Part shown: positions 11,781-24,200 of the stretch, piece after piece
Numbering within the stretch: the first letter of the stretch is position 1
Layout of the letters: the number at the start of each line of letters is the position of its first letter
Assembly: GCA_009363875.1 (NCBI GenBank)
Contig: CM018681.1
Span: 43,835,510 to 43,899,509, forward strand
DNA length: 64,000 nt
Source: Mikania micrantha
Lineage: Eukaryota > Streptophyta > Magnoliopsida > Asterales > Asteraceae
Direction of reading: 5' to 3'
Position numbers and translations under genes: made by a program
Notes under the pieces: model-generated
Databases searched by the model: none
The model's input: only the letters and a program-made list of their open reading frames with translations
What the model was told of the DNA's origin: nothing

Positions 11781-13589
11781 CCACTTCTATGTTAAAATTT
11801 GATTTCCACAATTTGAAATACCTCTGATTTATTGAGTTCATCATGTATTCATGATTACCCCGAAAGCACTTGTAGAAATATAATATTAAATGTTTAATTA
11901 AATTAATAATAAAGCAGTTAAATACAACAAAGACATGATGATTGGGCCTTATTTGACTCAACCAATTAGACTTAGTTGTTGGTGGTTGTCCAAGTTGTAC
12001 CCTCTCACACGTGGCCCATATCAGGCATGACCCACAAGGAGTCTACCTGCATGTGTCAGGACTTTAATGATGCCCATATCAGCTTGACCCACTTGTCTAC
12101 TGTACATGCAGGGACTTTAAGGATATCCTTTCATTCTTGATCTTCTTTGATTCTCCTGATGTTGATTTGTTTAATAGTTTCTGTTATCGCCCATATAGCT
12201 TGACTACAAGAGTCTACTATTTATGCCGGGACTTTCCGTGTGTTACACTTGGTCTTGATTTACATACAACTGACATCCACCTTAGATTAAGCAATTAATG
12301 ATTTCATTAGATCTTAATGACTTCATTATTTCCATGATTCACACACGGTTATGATTCCCATCATTAACTTGATTCTCTTGATTCTGATCTTTTGAATATC
12401 ATGATTTCCACAATGATTACAGATTCTTGATTTGGATCCTTAGTTTACTGATCACACACTGGATTAGATTCCATTGATTTTGATCTTTAGCTTATGTTCT
12501 TTTGATTTCACTTTTGAATTTTGGTTCTTGATTTTGAACTCGATGAACTAAGGGTTTGTTTAGAGTTTAGTATTAAAGTATTACTCCTAAGAGTAATTAT
12601 TTAACTTGTTGATTTATTCAGCATAGCAAATTCCTAGACAGGAGTCTAAGAGTGTGAACAAACATATATAAAGCATATAATAAGTAAAAGCATTTACGTA
12701 AAACAGTTTAAATAAAAAGGTTTACGCATGCTTCTCAGCCCCGCGTTTGAAAACAAAAATGTTTAGAAAAAGGGCAATGAACTCACCTGTGTTGCTCTGA
12801 AATGAATTACCACAAAATGCGCACTCGTTGTTGTAGCCTAGGTTTCTTCGGTTCCTGAGTTGTTTTAAGAGAATTCGAATACAATAAGTATATATATTAG
12901 TTGTTGTATCTAAGGTTTGGTCTTGGTGTGCAACTAAGTGTCCTATGTTACTAATGTGCTTCTTAGGTTTCGTCTAACTAGTCTAACTTATTACCCCTTA
13001 GTAAAACCCATATTCCACAATTAATCATAACAAGTCTTAATTAACATATTTTTAATTTAATTCACTTTAAGTTAAATATTAATTCAAAATCATTTATTTT
13101 AATTAATTAATGTTTATAAATCATCTTCTTTTATTAAAACATAATTTCTTTAAGAAAGGTGAAATTTTTACATAGGATGGGCTTGGGTTAAGCCCCTTGG
13201 GCCCATGTTGGCCCATTGCTAAACTTTGATTAACTAATCCTAAATAATTCAAATAAATTATCTAGGTTAGTTACATATTTTTATGGATTCTTCTAAGGTT
13301 TAGGTGTTAATAATTAAATGAACACTCAACCTTTAGATCGTTTTTTTGTTTCCACATGATTTGTAATAAATTCCCAAGCGTTTTAAGCCAACTAAATAGG
13401 TGTTAACAACTCATGTTGAGTTGTTAGGGTGTTTAAAGAAAACCCTTGTTTCTTTGAATGAACCCATGCACCTACACATACCATTTAATTTGTTTTCATT
13501 ATGTAAAATGGTGACCATCTTTGAGATATGTATGCATGCATGGTGACACCTAGTTCCAAGTGTTAATTGACCAAACTCAAGTCTAACAA

Positions 13590-14030
13590 CCCCATGTATC
13601 GATCTTGATCCTAGGTACACTGGTCGGAGGATAGGTTCGCTGCCCATGGAGGCTTCAACATAAGGTTTGGCTACTACCCAGTCCACAACCCCAGGTTCGC
13701 TGGTTCTTAGGGTTAAAAAGCCAAGGTTCGGCCTCCAATAAGGTTCGCTCAACATAAGGTTCGCTCGAGGAAAGGGTTCGGCTAAGAGGGTTCGGCTCTC
13801 ATGAAGCTTCGGAGCCCAGGGTTTGGTTCCCTCAGGTGCGCCCCTGGTTCGTGGCTTAGGGTTCGTGATACAGTGGCTTGGTGATGGCATGAGGTTCGTT
13901 CAAAAGACAGGCTCGGCTAGCACCAGGTTCGTCCCATGAGGTTCATGATATGCAGATTGGCGCCTCATCAGGTTCGTCCAACCCCTCACAGGTTCGACCG
14001 ACTTGTACCTTCGTGAACCACCTGTTCATA
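13590..14030. repeat. GGTTCG motif cluster in solo LTR
   Basis: More than fifteen 'ggttcg' or 'aggttcg' hexamers occur at irregular spacing. Comparable clusters occupy an equivalent LTR zone at 37780-38260 and, in reverse complement, at 55010-55165. The region is CpG-rich compared with its AT-rich surroundings. Confidence 0.65.
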
Positions 14031-15976
14031 ACCACTATCCTGAAGCTCAGCCCTGTTGCAAATCAGTTCTAAAGCTTCCTAGTAGTTTACAAGAGTTTTT
14101 CTAAGGGTTTCTGAATGTTTATATCGGTTAAACAACAAGGGGTTATAGAATTCGAAGTTCACACCAAAAACCGAAAATAAACTTAGAGATTTACCTCAAA
14201 ATCGATGGATGAAAGCTTAGATCCCTTGTACTTTCGTGATCTACGTGATATAGTGGTCGTTTTGGCACCAAGAACACTCGAAATGGTTGAGAATTGGATG
14301 AAATCTTGTAGAGAGAAGGTAGAGAGAATGATTCTAGAGAGAGAGACGAAATTGTGTGTGAGAGAGAGAGAGAGGTTGGTGGTGGTGACTACAACATTAA
14401 ATGGCCTCATTTAATGATTCAAAATACCCGGTAAGTTCGGTCTCGTTCGGTATCACGTAAAATGTCGTTTCTTAGTAGTAAAACGACTCGGTTTTAAACT
14501 AAAATAAGATTTACAAAATCAAATTAGGTTGTGATTCCTAATAAATTAACTAAATATCCTCTTTTTATTTTAAATTTACGAAAATATTTAATTTACGGTT
14601 AAAAATTGAATCGTACAGTCATCGCGAGTATTCGTTCGAATCGTCACCCGTACGAACACGATGATAACTATACTTTTCAATATTGTTTTCTAATTATCAG
14701 ATATCATTCGGAACATTAAACTTTCAGATATATTCATACAGATCGTCACCTATACGAATAATCCGTCGATTTAGCATTCACGTATCGACATCCGTGTTGT
14801 TTTGTTCTATAAATCCTCGCAAACATTTATACATAATAAATTCCTAACAATTAATCACATGATGGTTCTGTATTGCCAGATAATTATCTGACTGTTGAAC
14901 CATAGTTCTGAACTTCATTTCTTTGAAATGATTCTGAATTTGTTCCTTGATAACATGAACTGACAATGATATATGATATGAACATGACATAAAATGAAAC
15001 ACGTATAGTTTGTACCTGATTACTGTTCATTGCACTGTTGAGATCACTGTTCCGGTACGGTTCTGGCACTGATGTTACACTCAATTTCATCAAGAAATGA
15101 GTGAGTTGTGGTGGATTCAAGTTCAAATTCTCAGAGAGAGAGTGGGTGCCGGATCTAGGGTTTTACAGAGAGGGAGAAGAGAGAAATGAGGAAAATGGCC
15201 TTATTTAGAGTATTTATACTTCGGGGGTGTTCGGGTTCGTTTTTGTTGCTCGGTTCGCCTCTTCATTGCGTTTCCGAAACATTACGCGCGTGTTCTTACG
15301 GATTTAAATAAAAGAATTTGTTTTTAATATTTTAAAGGTGGTTATTCCTAGTAAATGTTTTATATTTATTTTCTTAAATTATTTTCGTTCGAATTGTTTA
15401 TCGGTTTCATTTCATCAGATCGCGTCACCTTCGCGCGTATTCGTTCGAATCGTCACCCGAACGAACACGACGTTGGTTTCATTTTCTGATTCTTGTTTTC
15501 TACTTTTCAGTCATCATTTCAGAACGTTAAACTCACAGATATGTTTGTGTGAATCGTCACCCACGCAAACACACTGTCAGTTCGTTATTATAAAATAACA
15601 CTGAAATTGTGTTTTGAATTATGTTTCCTCACTGACGGACTCAACTAAACTTCCTGTTTTCACATTGTTTTCATACTGATTTATCAGCCATCTTATTCCT
15701 ATCATCTATGGATATCAGATCGCAACCGACATGTTCTTGTTGTTTACTTGTACACTGTTGTTTCTCCTTATTCGTTGTATTAATTGTACTTAGTTTTTCA
15801 CCTAAATACTTTGTACTTACTGTATTTAAGTTTTCACTTAAATACGTACAACTATTTCTTGTTTTTCTGAGTCCTGTTATCACAAACCCTGCTCATGCAT
15901 TGTATTTACACACAGTAAATAGTGAAAGTACACATACCGTACGGACTTGCCGGACGATCAGGTACTGGATGTCACA

Positions 15977-17197
15977 GTCTCCCCTTGTTAAAGAAATTTT
16001 GTCCCGAATTTAAGCATCATTGTCGGGCACTACTTCTTCAAACAGATGGGGATACTTTGTCTTCATGTTGTCCTCGCGTTCCCAGGTAAATTCTGGTCCA
16101 GGCTTGGAGTTCCATCGAACCCTTACAATAGGGATACGGCTTCGTTTCGGTCTCTTGACTTCACGTTCCATGATCTCTACAGGTTCTTCAATGAAATGTA
16201 ATTGTTCATCAACTTGTATCTCTTCCAACGATATGATCAATGATTCATCAGCGAGACATCTCTGGAGGTTTGATACGTGAAATACATCGTGTACTCCGCT
16301 GAGTTCATCAGGGAGTTCGAGTCTGTATGCCACAGGACCTATACGTTGAGTGATCTCAAACGGTCCGACATACCTTGGTGCTAGTTTGCCTTTTTTCCCC
16401 AAAACGAACCACGCCTTTCCATGGGGACACTTTCAACATGACTCGGTCACCCTCTTGGAATTCCAAAGGCTTTCACCGTTTGTCTGCGTAACTCTTTTGG
16501 CGGCTACGTATTGCTTGTAATCACTGTTGTATCTGGGCTATCCTATGAGTAGTTTCCTGAATAAGTTCAGGCCGAGTGATTCTGTTGTCTCTCACTTCGG
16601 TCCAACAAATTTGAGACTGACATTATCTACCATATAGTGCTTCAAACGGAGCACATCCGATGCTGTTGTGGTAGCTGTTGTTGTAGGAGAACTCAATGAG
16701 TGGTAAATGTTTATCCCAACTTCCACCGAAGTCTAGAATGCATGTTCTCAACATATCCTCTAGGGTTTGAATCGTTCGCTCGCTTTGTCCATCCGTTTGT
16801 GGATGGTAAGCGGTGCTCAAGTTAACACTTGTCCCTAAAGATAGTTGCAATGACTGCCAGAACCGCGATGTAAATCGACTGTCCCGGTCTGAAATAATAT
16901 ACAATGGCACTCCTTGTCGTACTACTATTTCATCAACGTAGAGTCTTGCTAGCTTTTCCATCTTGTAGTTCTCTCTGATCGGCAAGAAGTGTGCGGACTT
17001 GGTCAATCGATCAATGATGACCCAAATAGAATCGTGTCCGCTGGAAGTACGGGGTAGCTTGGTAATAAAATAAATAGCTATTTGTTCCCACTTCCATTGT
17101 GGTATCTCCGGTTCTTCCAGCAAACCTGACGGTTTCTGGTGTTCGGCTTTGACCTTGGCACATGTGATGCATTTGCCAACATAAGTGGCAACATCTT
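15977..17197 (-). pseudogene. Tekay integrase core and chromodomain, copy 2
   Basis: Second copy of the integrase C-terminal half, next to its own polypurine tract (15977-15991). The chromodomain block (16010-16402) shows PRYVGPFEITQRIGPVAYRL, FHVSNLQRCL and VRVRWNSKPGPEFTWERED. The core block (16623-17123) shows SDRDSRF, AYHPQTDGQSERT and FSYNNSYHNS. The first catalytic Asp is again replaced by Tyr in IYFITKLPRT, as in copy 1, so both copies share an inactivated ancestor. A frameshift near 16400 separates the two blocks. The frame is cut at 17197 by the plus-strand Tekay element; the upstream zinc finger continues at 29297. Not functional. Confidence 0.85.
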
Positions 17198-17233
17198 TGT
17201 GACAATCCGACTTTTCGAGTTAACCTCGTTAAC

Positions 17234-17530
17234 CCTCGTAGGCCCAATAAGGTCAAAGAAGGCCCAACAAGGCCAAGGAAGGCCCAGGAAGGCCCGGTAA
17301 GGCCCAATGAAGTCTATGAAGGCCCAACAAAGTCTAGTAGGCCCAATAAGATTAATTTAGGCTCAAGGAAAACAAGGAAGGCCCATTAAGGCCCAAGTAG
17401 GCCAAACAAGGCCAAAGTAGGCCCAAGGTAGGCCCAACAAGGCTAAGATAGGCCCAATGAGTTCAGGATAGGCCCAATTATATTTGAGAAGCCCAATTGG
17501 GTTAATTTAGCCCAACAAGGAGTTAAAGGA
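17234..17530. repeat. Loose 'aaggcccaa' repeats in LTR
   Basis: Motifs such as 'aaggcccaacaaggcc' and 'taggcccaat' recur with irregular spacing of roughly 10-25 bp at the start of the 5' LTR. The 3' LTR has the same block at about 26411-26707. Confidence 0.7.
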
Positions 17531-18859
17531 CCCAATTAGTGACAATTCGGGACTTTCGGCTCAACTTTATTAACCGAATTGTTATGCAATTGAGCTAAAT
17601 AATACCTAAAGGATTGGAATTGGTAGAAATCAGTTTTAATATGCTCTAATTACAAAATTAAGACTTGTAATTGATTTAAAGGTTCAAGTTTGACTTTAAA
17701 AGTCAAAATTCGTGGGATTTATCAACTAGAGTTCGAATTTCCCATTAAGACTAAGTTATAACTGAAATCAATCGACTTAAATCATCACATTTATGATGAT
17801 TAACAGTTGTTATACGTTATGGGAGCATCAATTATCGAATTATGATCAAAACCGTTTCAAATCATTGTAACCGTAGTCCCTCACAATCAAAACCACACAA
17901 TTCGATTTCAACAATCACAATTGAGTTTACAGAACCTATAATCGGCTCTCTTAGAATCATTTGCATCCATCAATTTGAAACAACAAGCTAGGGGTAGACG
18001 ATTTCATCTAGAACCAAATCGAACATCAAGCATAGAATCGATCTCCTTCGAAACAGCATCAAATCAAGTAAGTTTTCGTTTCTAAACACTCTAACTAGGC
18101 CGATTAAGATTAACCCTATGATAATTCATGGGTCTAGTATCGAATTGATTGGGTTCGACTATTAGGGCTCATCTCAAAAACGAGCTTGGGGATTTGTTAA
18201 CAAATGAACTCAAGAATCAAATTAATTATCATGATTTGTTTCAGAAGGATGCGATTAAGGTTAAACTGGTGTCGATTTTAGGAAACAACATTGATTCGAT
18301 TGAACTTTAATTCTAGGGTTCTAAGTAAAAACGGATTTGGGGATTTCGTAGCAAACGAATTTGATAATCAAATTAAAGTATGTATGTAGTTTCAGAGAAG
18401 GCCGATTGAGGTTATGCCTAGGTTAATTTCATATTACAACTACGAATTGTTAGATTTAGAGTTCTAGGGTTTAAACACAAATCGGTTTTGGGGGTTATGA
18501 TTCAATTGGGTATGATATTCAAATTAGGTAGTCCAGACAACTTCGGAAATGTTGGTTAATGGAAAACCCTATGATTTCAGAACCTATAGATCATCAATTC
18601 GATTGATTCGAGTTGGAATTTGATGAACTCGGGTTCGAATTGATTTATAATCGATTTAAACGATTTAATGTTATCAATTTTCAAATTAAAACCGTCTTTG
18701 AATCTGATTTGGATAGTGGATCAAAAGCCCCATGATGATGGGCTTGATTGAGTTCGGATTTGGATCCAATTAGAACTTAATAGGTTCGTTTATGATTAAG
18801 ATTATGGAAAATGGGCCGATTGGGCTTAAAGGAATTAGAAACTAAGTCTGTTAATGAAA

Positions 18860-18933
18860 ATGCGGGTAGATCAGATGGTTGGGCGTGTATATTGAGAAGT
18901 AGAGGTCGCGGGTTCGAGCCCGGCCTCTGCTGG
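18860..18933 (+). other. tRNA-like (SINE head) segment inside LTR
   Basis: TAGATCAGATGG (18867-18878) resembles a Pol III A box, and GGTTCGAGCCC (18911-18921) is a near-consensus B box. Their starts are 44 nt apart, as in a tRNA without a long variable arm. The outer acceptor halves do not pair well and no proper anticodon arm is seen, so this is a tRNA-derived relic or SINE head, not a working tRNA. An identical segment is in the 3' LTR at about 28036-28109, so it predates this insertion. Confidence 0.55.
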
Positions 18934-20123
18934 TTTTTGGAGTTTTAAATTATTTTTGGGTATTTTGATCATATCTCATCCGTTTCAAATCCGTTTTAAC
19001 CCGTTCGAGTTGCGTTGTAACCGTAACGGGAATACGAACACATTGGGATGTTAAAATTTATATTTTAATCCGAAAACGAAATCGCGTATAATTACGTTTA
19101 ATTAAATAAAATCGTATAGGATTTTATTTAAACGATTTCAAAAGCACGCGTACTTACGTATGCATATTCTTAACACTCTAACATACGTGTGTTGACACGT
19201 ATGTGATTTCAAGCACAAAACAATTATTCGAATAACACTAGGTTATTGTTTAAACACAGATTCTTCGTAGGAGTATTTCTTATACGAGCTTTTAGTGTGT
19301 GATCATTCTGCTAAAATCAAAGGTGCGTACACGGCCCCTTTCTTATTTTAAACTGTTTTGGGGGAGAAAACATGTGCAACAAACTATTTTTAGATATATA
19401 TCACTTGCATGAGTTAGCTGTTTACATTATGTGACAACATATCAACTTGAAAGTCCTTACACACCTCGAACCGTTTAGTTTGCTGTAATGCAAAGCGTGG
19501 TAGTTGGAAATAGATCTATTAGGTTTGACAAACCTCACCTGGTAGATGGGATCTACGCAGGTGTTTGACTGACCAAACACAATTTTACTATTGTTGTGAT
19601 AGACAATAGTGGCAAGGCGAAAACATGCTATAGCATGGCAATCCGTCAGCTTCGGTGTCGAACACTTATGTAAATAGTTTATATGACTAGCTATCATGAC
19701 TGTGCATGTGTGATTATGTTATCTACAACTTGTTATTCAAACTGCTGTTTTGAACATTGTGATTATTTAAAACCTGTGTTATGCACCAACCTTTGTGTTG
19801 ACTTTATTTACATGTTTTCTCAGGACGCTAAGGCGCGCGTTAAAGCTGGCATGGACTAGGAGATAGAGTCTCATGCATTTTAAACATTTTGAATATTTGA
19901 ATTTGAACATTTAAGTATTTTGTTTTGTAATGTTTACTTTACAATTGTTATTGGTTTTAAACGCTTCCGCAACTTTTGTAAACTCTGATGTTATATTTAA
20001 AGACCAAAATATGTTTTGAAATTCATATAGAGGTCTTCGCTATGTCTAATGATCTGAGATCCTGGTTTGTCACGTTCCCAAACGGTATGATTCCGTTAGT
20101 CGAAAATTGGGGGTGTGACAGAT

Positions 20124-20134
20124 TGGTATCAGAG
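20124..20134 (+). other. Primer binding site (initiator Met tRNA)
   Basis: TGGTATCAGAG begins three bases after the 5' LTR end and matches the 3' end complement of plant initiator methionine tRNA. The next bases (ACATTGG) depart from the usual extended match. Confidence 0.8.
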
Positions 20135-20303
20135 ACATTGGTTATAGCGAACTAGGTTTGCATTTGTAGGCCTAGACTATGACTGTTAGACATTAGACAC
20201 ACATGTTTACACATACTGCTTAGAAATTACATATGACATTATGTAATTGATTTGCTTACACATTCCATGGCATTGCACTTACATATGATATTATGTAACA
20301 GGC

Positions 20304-20954
20304 ATGGCATCATCATCGGTACCCTATATCTACATTGATGATTCCGAGGACGAGGAACCGATAGTTCCGGCACCACCGTCATCACCACCACCACCTATTC
20401 CATCACCTCCACCATATGAGGGAGATGACTCAGACCCAGACGAGGATCCAGAGGAGGATCCGGAGGAGGATCCGGAGGAGGATCTAGATGAGGATCCCGA
20501 GGAGGATCCAGATGAGGACCCGGATGAGGATCCGGAAGAGGAGCCAGAGGAGGGCACTCAGCAGATCCCTGCTGAGGGACCTTCTGCACATCCACCACCA
20601 GTACTAGATGCTCCTGAGCCTAAGAGGCAAAGGACGGACGCTGAGGAGATCGCCAAACTGCGCGAGGATCTGGAGGTAGCAGAAGATAGGATAGCACAGA
20701 GATCTCAGGAATTATGGGATGCTATTGAGAGGCAGGATAATCTTGCCCATCTGGTTCATGATATGCGAGATGAGATGATCAATTTGATTGGTCGTCTAGA
20801 AGAGTCAGAGAACCGAGAGGAGATTTTGGCGGGCAGGGTTGAAGCCTTGGAGGATTTAGTGGCCTCTGAGAATGAGGAACAGGATGAGGATGAGGAGGAG
20901 GAACCAGCACCAGTTGTTGAGTCCGATCCTGAATCCACTGTTGAGGACGATTGA
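20304..20954 (+). CDS. Extra acidic coiled-coil protein upstream of gag
   Basis: An uninterrupted 216-codon frame lies between the primer site and gag of the young Tekay element. I do not recognise the family. It starts MASSSVPYIYIDDSEDEE; the hydrophobic core followed by acidic residues resembles a SUMO-interacting motif. Then come a proline-rich stretch (about residues 23-40), an imperfect DPEEDP repeat (about 42-85), a basic EPKRQRTD that could be a nuclear signal (about 108-115), a heptad-like charged helix suited to a coiled coil (about 115-185), and an acidic tail. The ATG follows 'ttatgtaacag', a possible splice acceptor. Gag starts 251 bp downstream in its own frame. Role unknown: it could be an accessory nuclear or chromatin-binding protein, or a low-complexity frame kept by chance. 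Confidence 0.6.
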   Translation: MASSSVPYIYIDDSEDEEPIVPAPPSSPPPPIPSPPPYEGDDSDPDEDPEEDPEEDPEEDLDEDPEEDPDEDPDEDPEEEPEEGTQQIPAEGPSAHPPPVLDAPEPKRQRTDAEEIAKLREDLEVAEDRIAQRSQELWDAIERQDNLAHLVHDMRDEMINLIGRLEESENREEILAGRVEALEDLVASENEEQDEDEEEEPAPVVESDPESTVEDD

Positions 20955-21204
20955 TTTTCTTTTCTTTTCTTTCTTGTTTTGTTTAAACTTATTAGGAACG
21001 GGTTGTGTTCCTACATTAGTAGTTTGAAAAGTATGTTTCATTTCAAAAGTATTGTACTCAAAGAAAATTTCTATCTATTGAAGAGTTATTATTTATTTCC
21101 AACAATTGTGTTGATTTATATTATCTGTTGTGTTTGTTGTTTTACCTACACATGTCAAATTTGATTTTGATTACGCGCTAACATTTCTTGTAAATAGGAA
21201 ACAA

Positions 21205-24200
21205 ATGGCTGAGGGAAACGTTCATATGACAGTCGCTGAGCTCAACGAGCTAATTAATAGCAGAGTCGCAGAGGCTATTGCACAGTATGCTCAGACACAT
21301 AACACAGGACCACATGGTCCAGCTGGGGGATTGGTTAACCCACAAGTCTGCACGTTCAAGATGTTCTTGGACTGCAAACCTCACAATTTCAAAGGGTCGG
21401 AGGGGGCCATTGGACTCCTTCGGTGGATTGAAAAGGCTGAGTCGGTGTTTGAAATGTGCAACTGCCCCAACGAGAGCAAAGTGAAGTTTGCAACGGGAAC
21501 ATTGGAGGGTCCAGCATTAACCTGGTGGAACTCGAATGTTCAGACTCTGGGATTGGGTGAGGCAAATGCCTTAACATGGAATGACTTCAAAACTTTACTG
21601 CGAGAGGAGTACTGTCCTCGCAGTGAAATGCAGAAGTTGGAAGAGGAATATTGGCACCTCAAGATGGAGGGGTCAAACATTGAAGAGTACACGACCAGGT
21701 CACACGAGTTGGCCAGACTGCTACCACACATGGCTACTCCAGCCAGTAAGTGGATTGAAAGGTACATTGGAGGACTAGTGCCTCAGATTCAGGGATTGGT
21801 GACTTCAGCAAATCCCACCACCATCCAACAAGCTGTTCGTTTAGCGCATCAGCTTACTGATCAGGCAGTGTTACAGGGGACTCTGCCTAAACGAACATCT
21901 GCTACCAAGGTGGGAGATCATAAGAGAAAGTGGGAAGGTAACAACTTCAAGGGTAACAACCAACAATCATATCAGCAAAACCGGAAACAAGACTCAAACA
22001 AGTCTTATCATGGTTCAAGCAGTGGTCAGCAATCATCATCGTCGGGGGGTTATATTGGTAAACACCCCAAGTGCAACAGGTGTGGTTACCATCATGCGGG
22101 TAATCAGTGTGAGAGAGCTAAGTGCCAGAGGTGTGGCAAGATTGGACATGCGGCTAAGGATTGTCGCGGGGAGCTACAGAACAACAACAACCAGAACAAT
22201 AACCAGAACAACGCTCAGAAGGGTTGTTTTTAGTGTGGCAAAATGGGGCATTTTAAGAAAGATTGCCCACAGCTCAAGAAAGGCAGGGACAATAATGCCA
22301 ATGGCAATGGAAATGGCAACGGTAATGGAAATGGCACCAACAACAACAACAACAATAACAACCACAACAACAACAATGGTGCTAGGGGCAGGGCGTTTGT
22401 GATTGGAGGACGTCAAGCGCGGGAAGATCCCAACATTGTCACGGGTACGTTTCTCTTAAATAATCACTATGCCTCTATGTTATTTGACACTGGTGCCGAT
22501 CGGAGTTTTGTATCTAGTTCACTTGCTAAGTTGCTAAATGTTAGTCCCACTGCCTTAGATAGTCCCTACACTGTGGAATTAGCTGATGGTAAGTTAATAG
22601 TAGTGGAAAATATCTTTAAGAGATGTATCCTTGATTTGATGGGTCAAACATTAGAGATTGACCTTATGCCTATTGCCTTAGGCAGTTTTGATGTAGTTAT
22701 CGGCATGGACTGGTTGTCCAAAAACCAGGCTGAAATCGTATGCCATGAAAAGATTGTTCGCATACCTCTTCCGCAGGGAGAGACATTATATGTACAAGGC
22801 GAGAAGAGCAGTACGCCACTGCGTCTCATATCTTGTATGAAAGCACACAAATGCCTGCGGAAAGGTCATACGGCAGTTATAGCACTTATAACTGAAAAGC
22901 CGGTAGCTGAGAAGAAGCTTGAAGATATACCTGTAGTTTGTGAATTTCCGGAGGTATTTCCAGAAGACTTGCCGGGATTACCGCCTATCAGACAGGTGGA
23001 ATTCCGAATCGACCTTACACCAGATGCAGCACCGATAGCTAGGGCGCCTTATCGACTTGCACCGTCAGAAATGCAAGAGTTATCCACACAATTGCAAGAG
23101 TTGCTGGATAAGGGTTTCATACGACCTAGTTTTTCACCGTGGGGAGCTCCAGTTTTGTTTGTAAAGAAGAAGGACGGGACTTTCCGTATGTGTATCGATT
23201 ACCGGGAATTGAATAAAGTTACTATCAAGAACCGGTATCCGTTACCCAGAATCGACGATCTGTTCGATCAGTTGCAAGGTTCGAGTTACTACTCGAAGAT
23301 TGATCTCAGGTCCGGTTATCATCAACTAAGAGTCCAGGAGGAGGATATTCCAAAGACAGCATTCAGGACGCGATATGGCCATTATGAGTTCTTGGTCATG
23401 CCATTTGGGTTGACAAACGCTCCAGCTGTATTCATGGATCTCATGAATCGTGTTTGTAAACCTTATCTTGATAAGTTCGTCATTGTTTTCATCGATGACA
23501 TTCTCATCTATTCACATTCTGAAGAAGAGCATGCTGAACATCTTCGATTACTATTGGAATTACTGAAACAGGAACAAGTGTACGCTAAATTCTCGAAATG
23601 TGATTTCTGGATGCGAGAAGTACAATTCTTGGGGCATATAGTCAACGAAAAGGGCATACATGTTGATCCAGCGAAGATTGAAGCGATTAAGAATTGGGAA
23701 GCACCAAAGACCCCTACCGAGGTACGACAATTCCTTGGTTTGGCGGGTTATTACCGATGATTCATTGAAGGTTTCTCAAAGATCGCTCAACGACTTACAG
23801 CTCTTACGCACAAGGGAACGAAGTATAACTGGACGGATAAACAGGAAACTGCATTCCAGTTATTGAAACAGAAACTTTGCAGCGCACCGATTCTGTCCTT
23901 ACCGGAAGGGACGGAAGATTTTGTGGTGTATTGTGATGCATCTGCACAGGGGTTGGGATGTGTGTTGATGCAACGTGATAAAGTGATCGCTTATGCTTCC
24001 AGACAACTAAGAACGCACGAAAAGAATTACACTACTCATGACTTGGAGTTAGGAGCAGTGGTTTTTGCTTTGAAGATTTGGAGGCATTACTTGTATGGAA
24101 CTAAGTGTACCATTTACACTGATCATAAGAGTTTGCAACATATCTTTGATCAGAAGGAGCTTAATATGAGGCAACGACGATGGGTTGAGTTGTTGAACGA

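Larger units (their letters stand above)
10700..15079 (-). mobile_element. Solo LTR of a related Tekay family, 4.38 kb, TSD CTCAA
   Basis: It starts TGTCACACTCCGAGCCGG and ends CTGATGTTACA, with CTCAA at both flanks (10695-10699 and 15080-15084). The flanks join to restore the host LTR. No gag or pol sequence is present, so it is a solo LTR produced by LTR-LTR recombination. Orientation follows from its similarity to the minus-strand LTR ends here. It contains three diverged repeat blocks (11160-11780), a GGTTCG-rich block (13590-14030) and a GA/CT-rich stretch near 14330-14380. The open frame at 13411-13890 is the translated GGTTCG block and has no family match I recognise. Confidence 0.85.
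10267..15976 (-). repeat. Middle Tekay LTR, truncated and interrupted
   Basis: 10267-10699 and 15080-15976 together match the left LTR from about 6034 to 7381, including the 'tggccgaatg' block, the TATAAATA box (15211-15218) and the GATGTCACA end. The part equivalent to 3082-6033 is absent. The left junction reads 'catagtctttcatagtcttt' before LTR sequence begins; the short repeat suggests an illegitimate-recombination deletion. A 4.38-kb solo LTR sits at 10700-15079. Between two internal domains, this copy is the middle LTR of a tandem LTR-internal array. Confidence 0.8.
17198..20120 (+). repeat. 5' LTR of young Tekay element
   Basis: The LTR runs from TGTGACAATCCGACTTTTCG to GGGGGTGTGACA. 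It begins with about 300 bp of loosely repeated 'aaggcccaa' motifs and contains a tRNA-like segment at 18860-18933. The frame at 19422-19697 on the minus strand is present in both LTRs simply because they are near-identical, and it shows no recognisable domain. Confidence 0.92.

Noticed and set aside
13411..13890. Protein of 159 residues on the minus strand
   Set aside because: It is the translation of a GGTTCG-rich repeat block inside a solo LTR.
18860..18933. Functional tRNA gene
   Set aside because: The A and B boxes fit, but acceptor halves do not pair, the T stem has a mismatch and there is no convincing anticodon arm; both LTRs carry it.
19422..19697. Conserved gene duplicated at 28598-28873
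   Set aside because: The identity reflects the two LTRs of one young element, not conserved coding sequence; no domain features.
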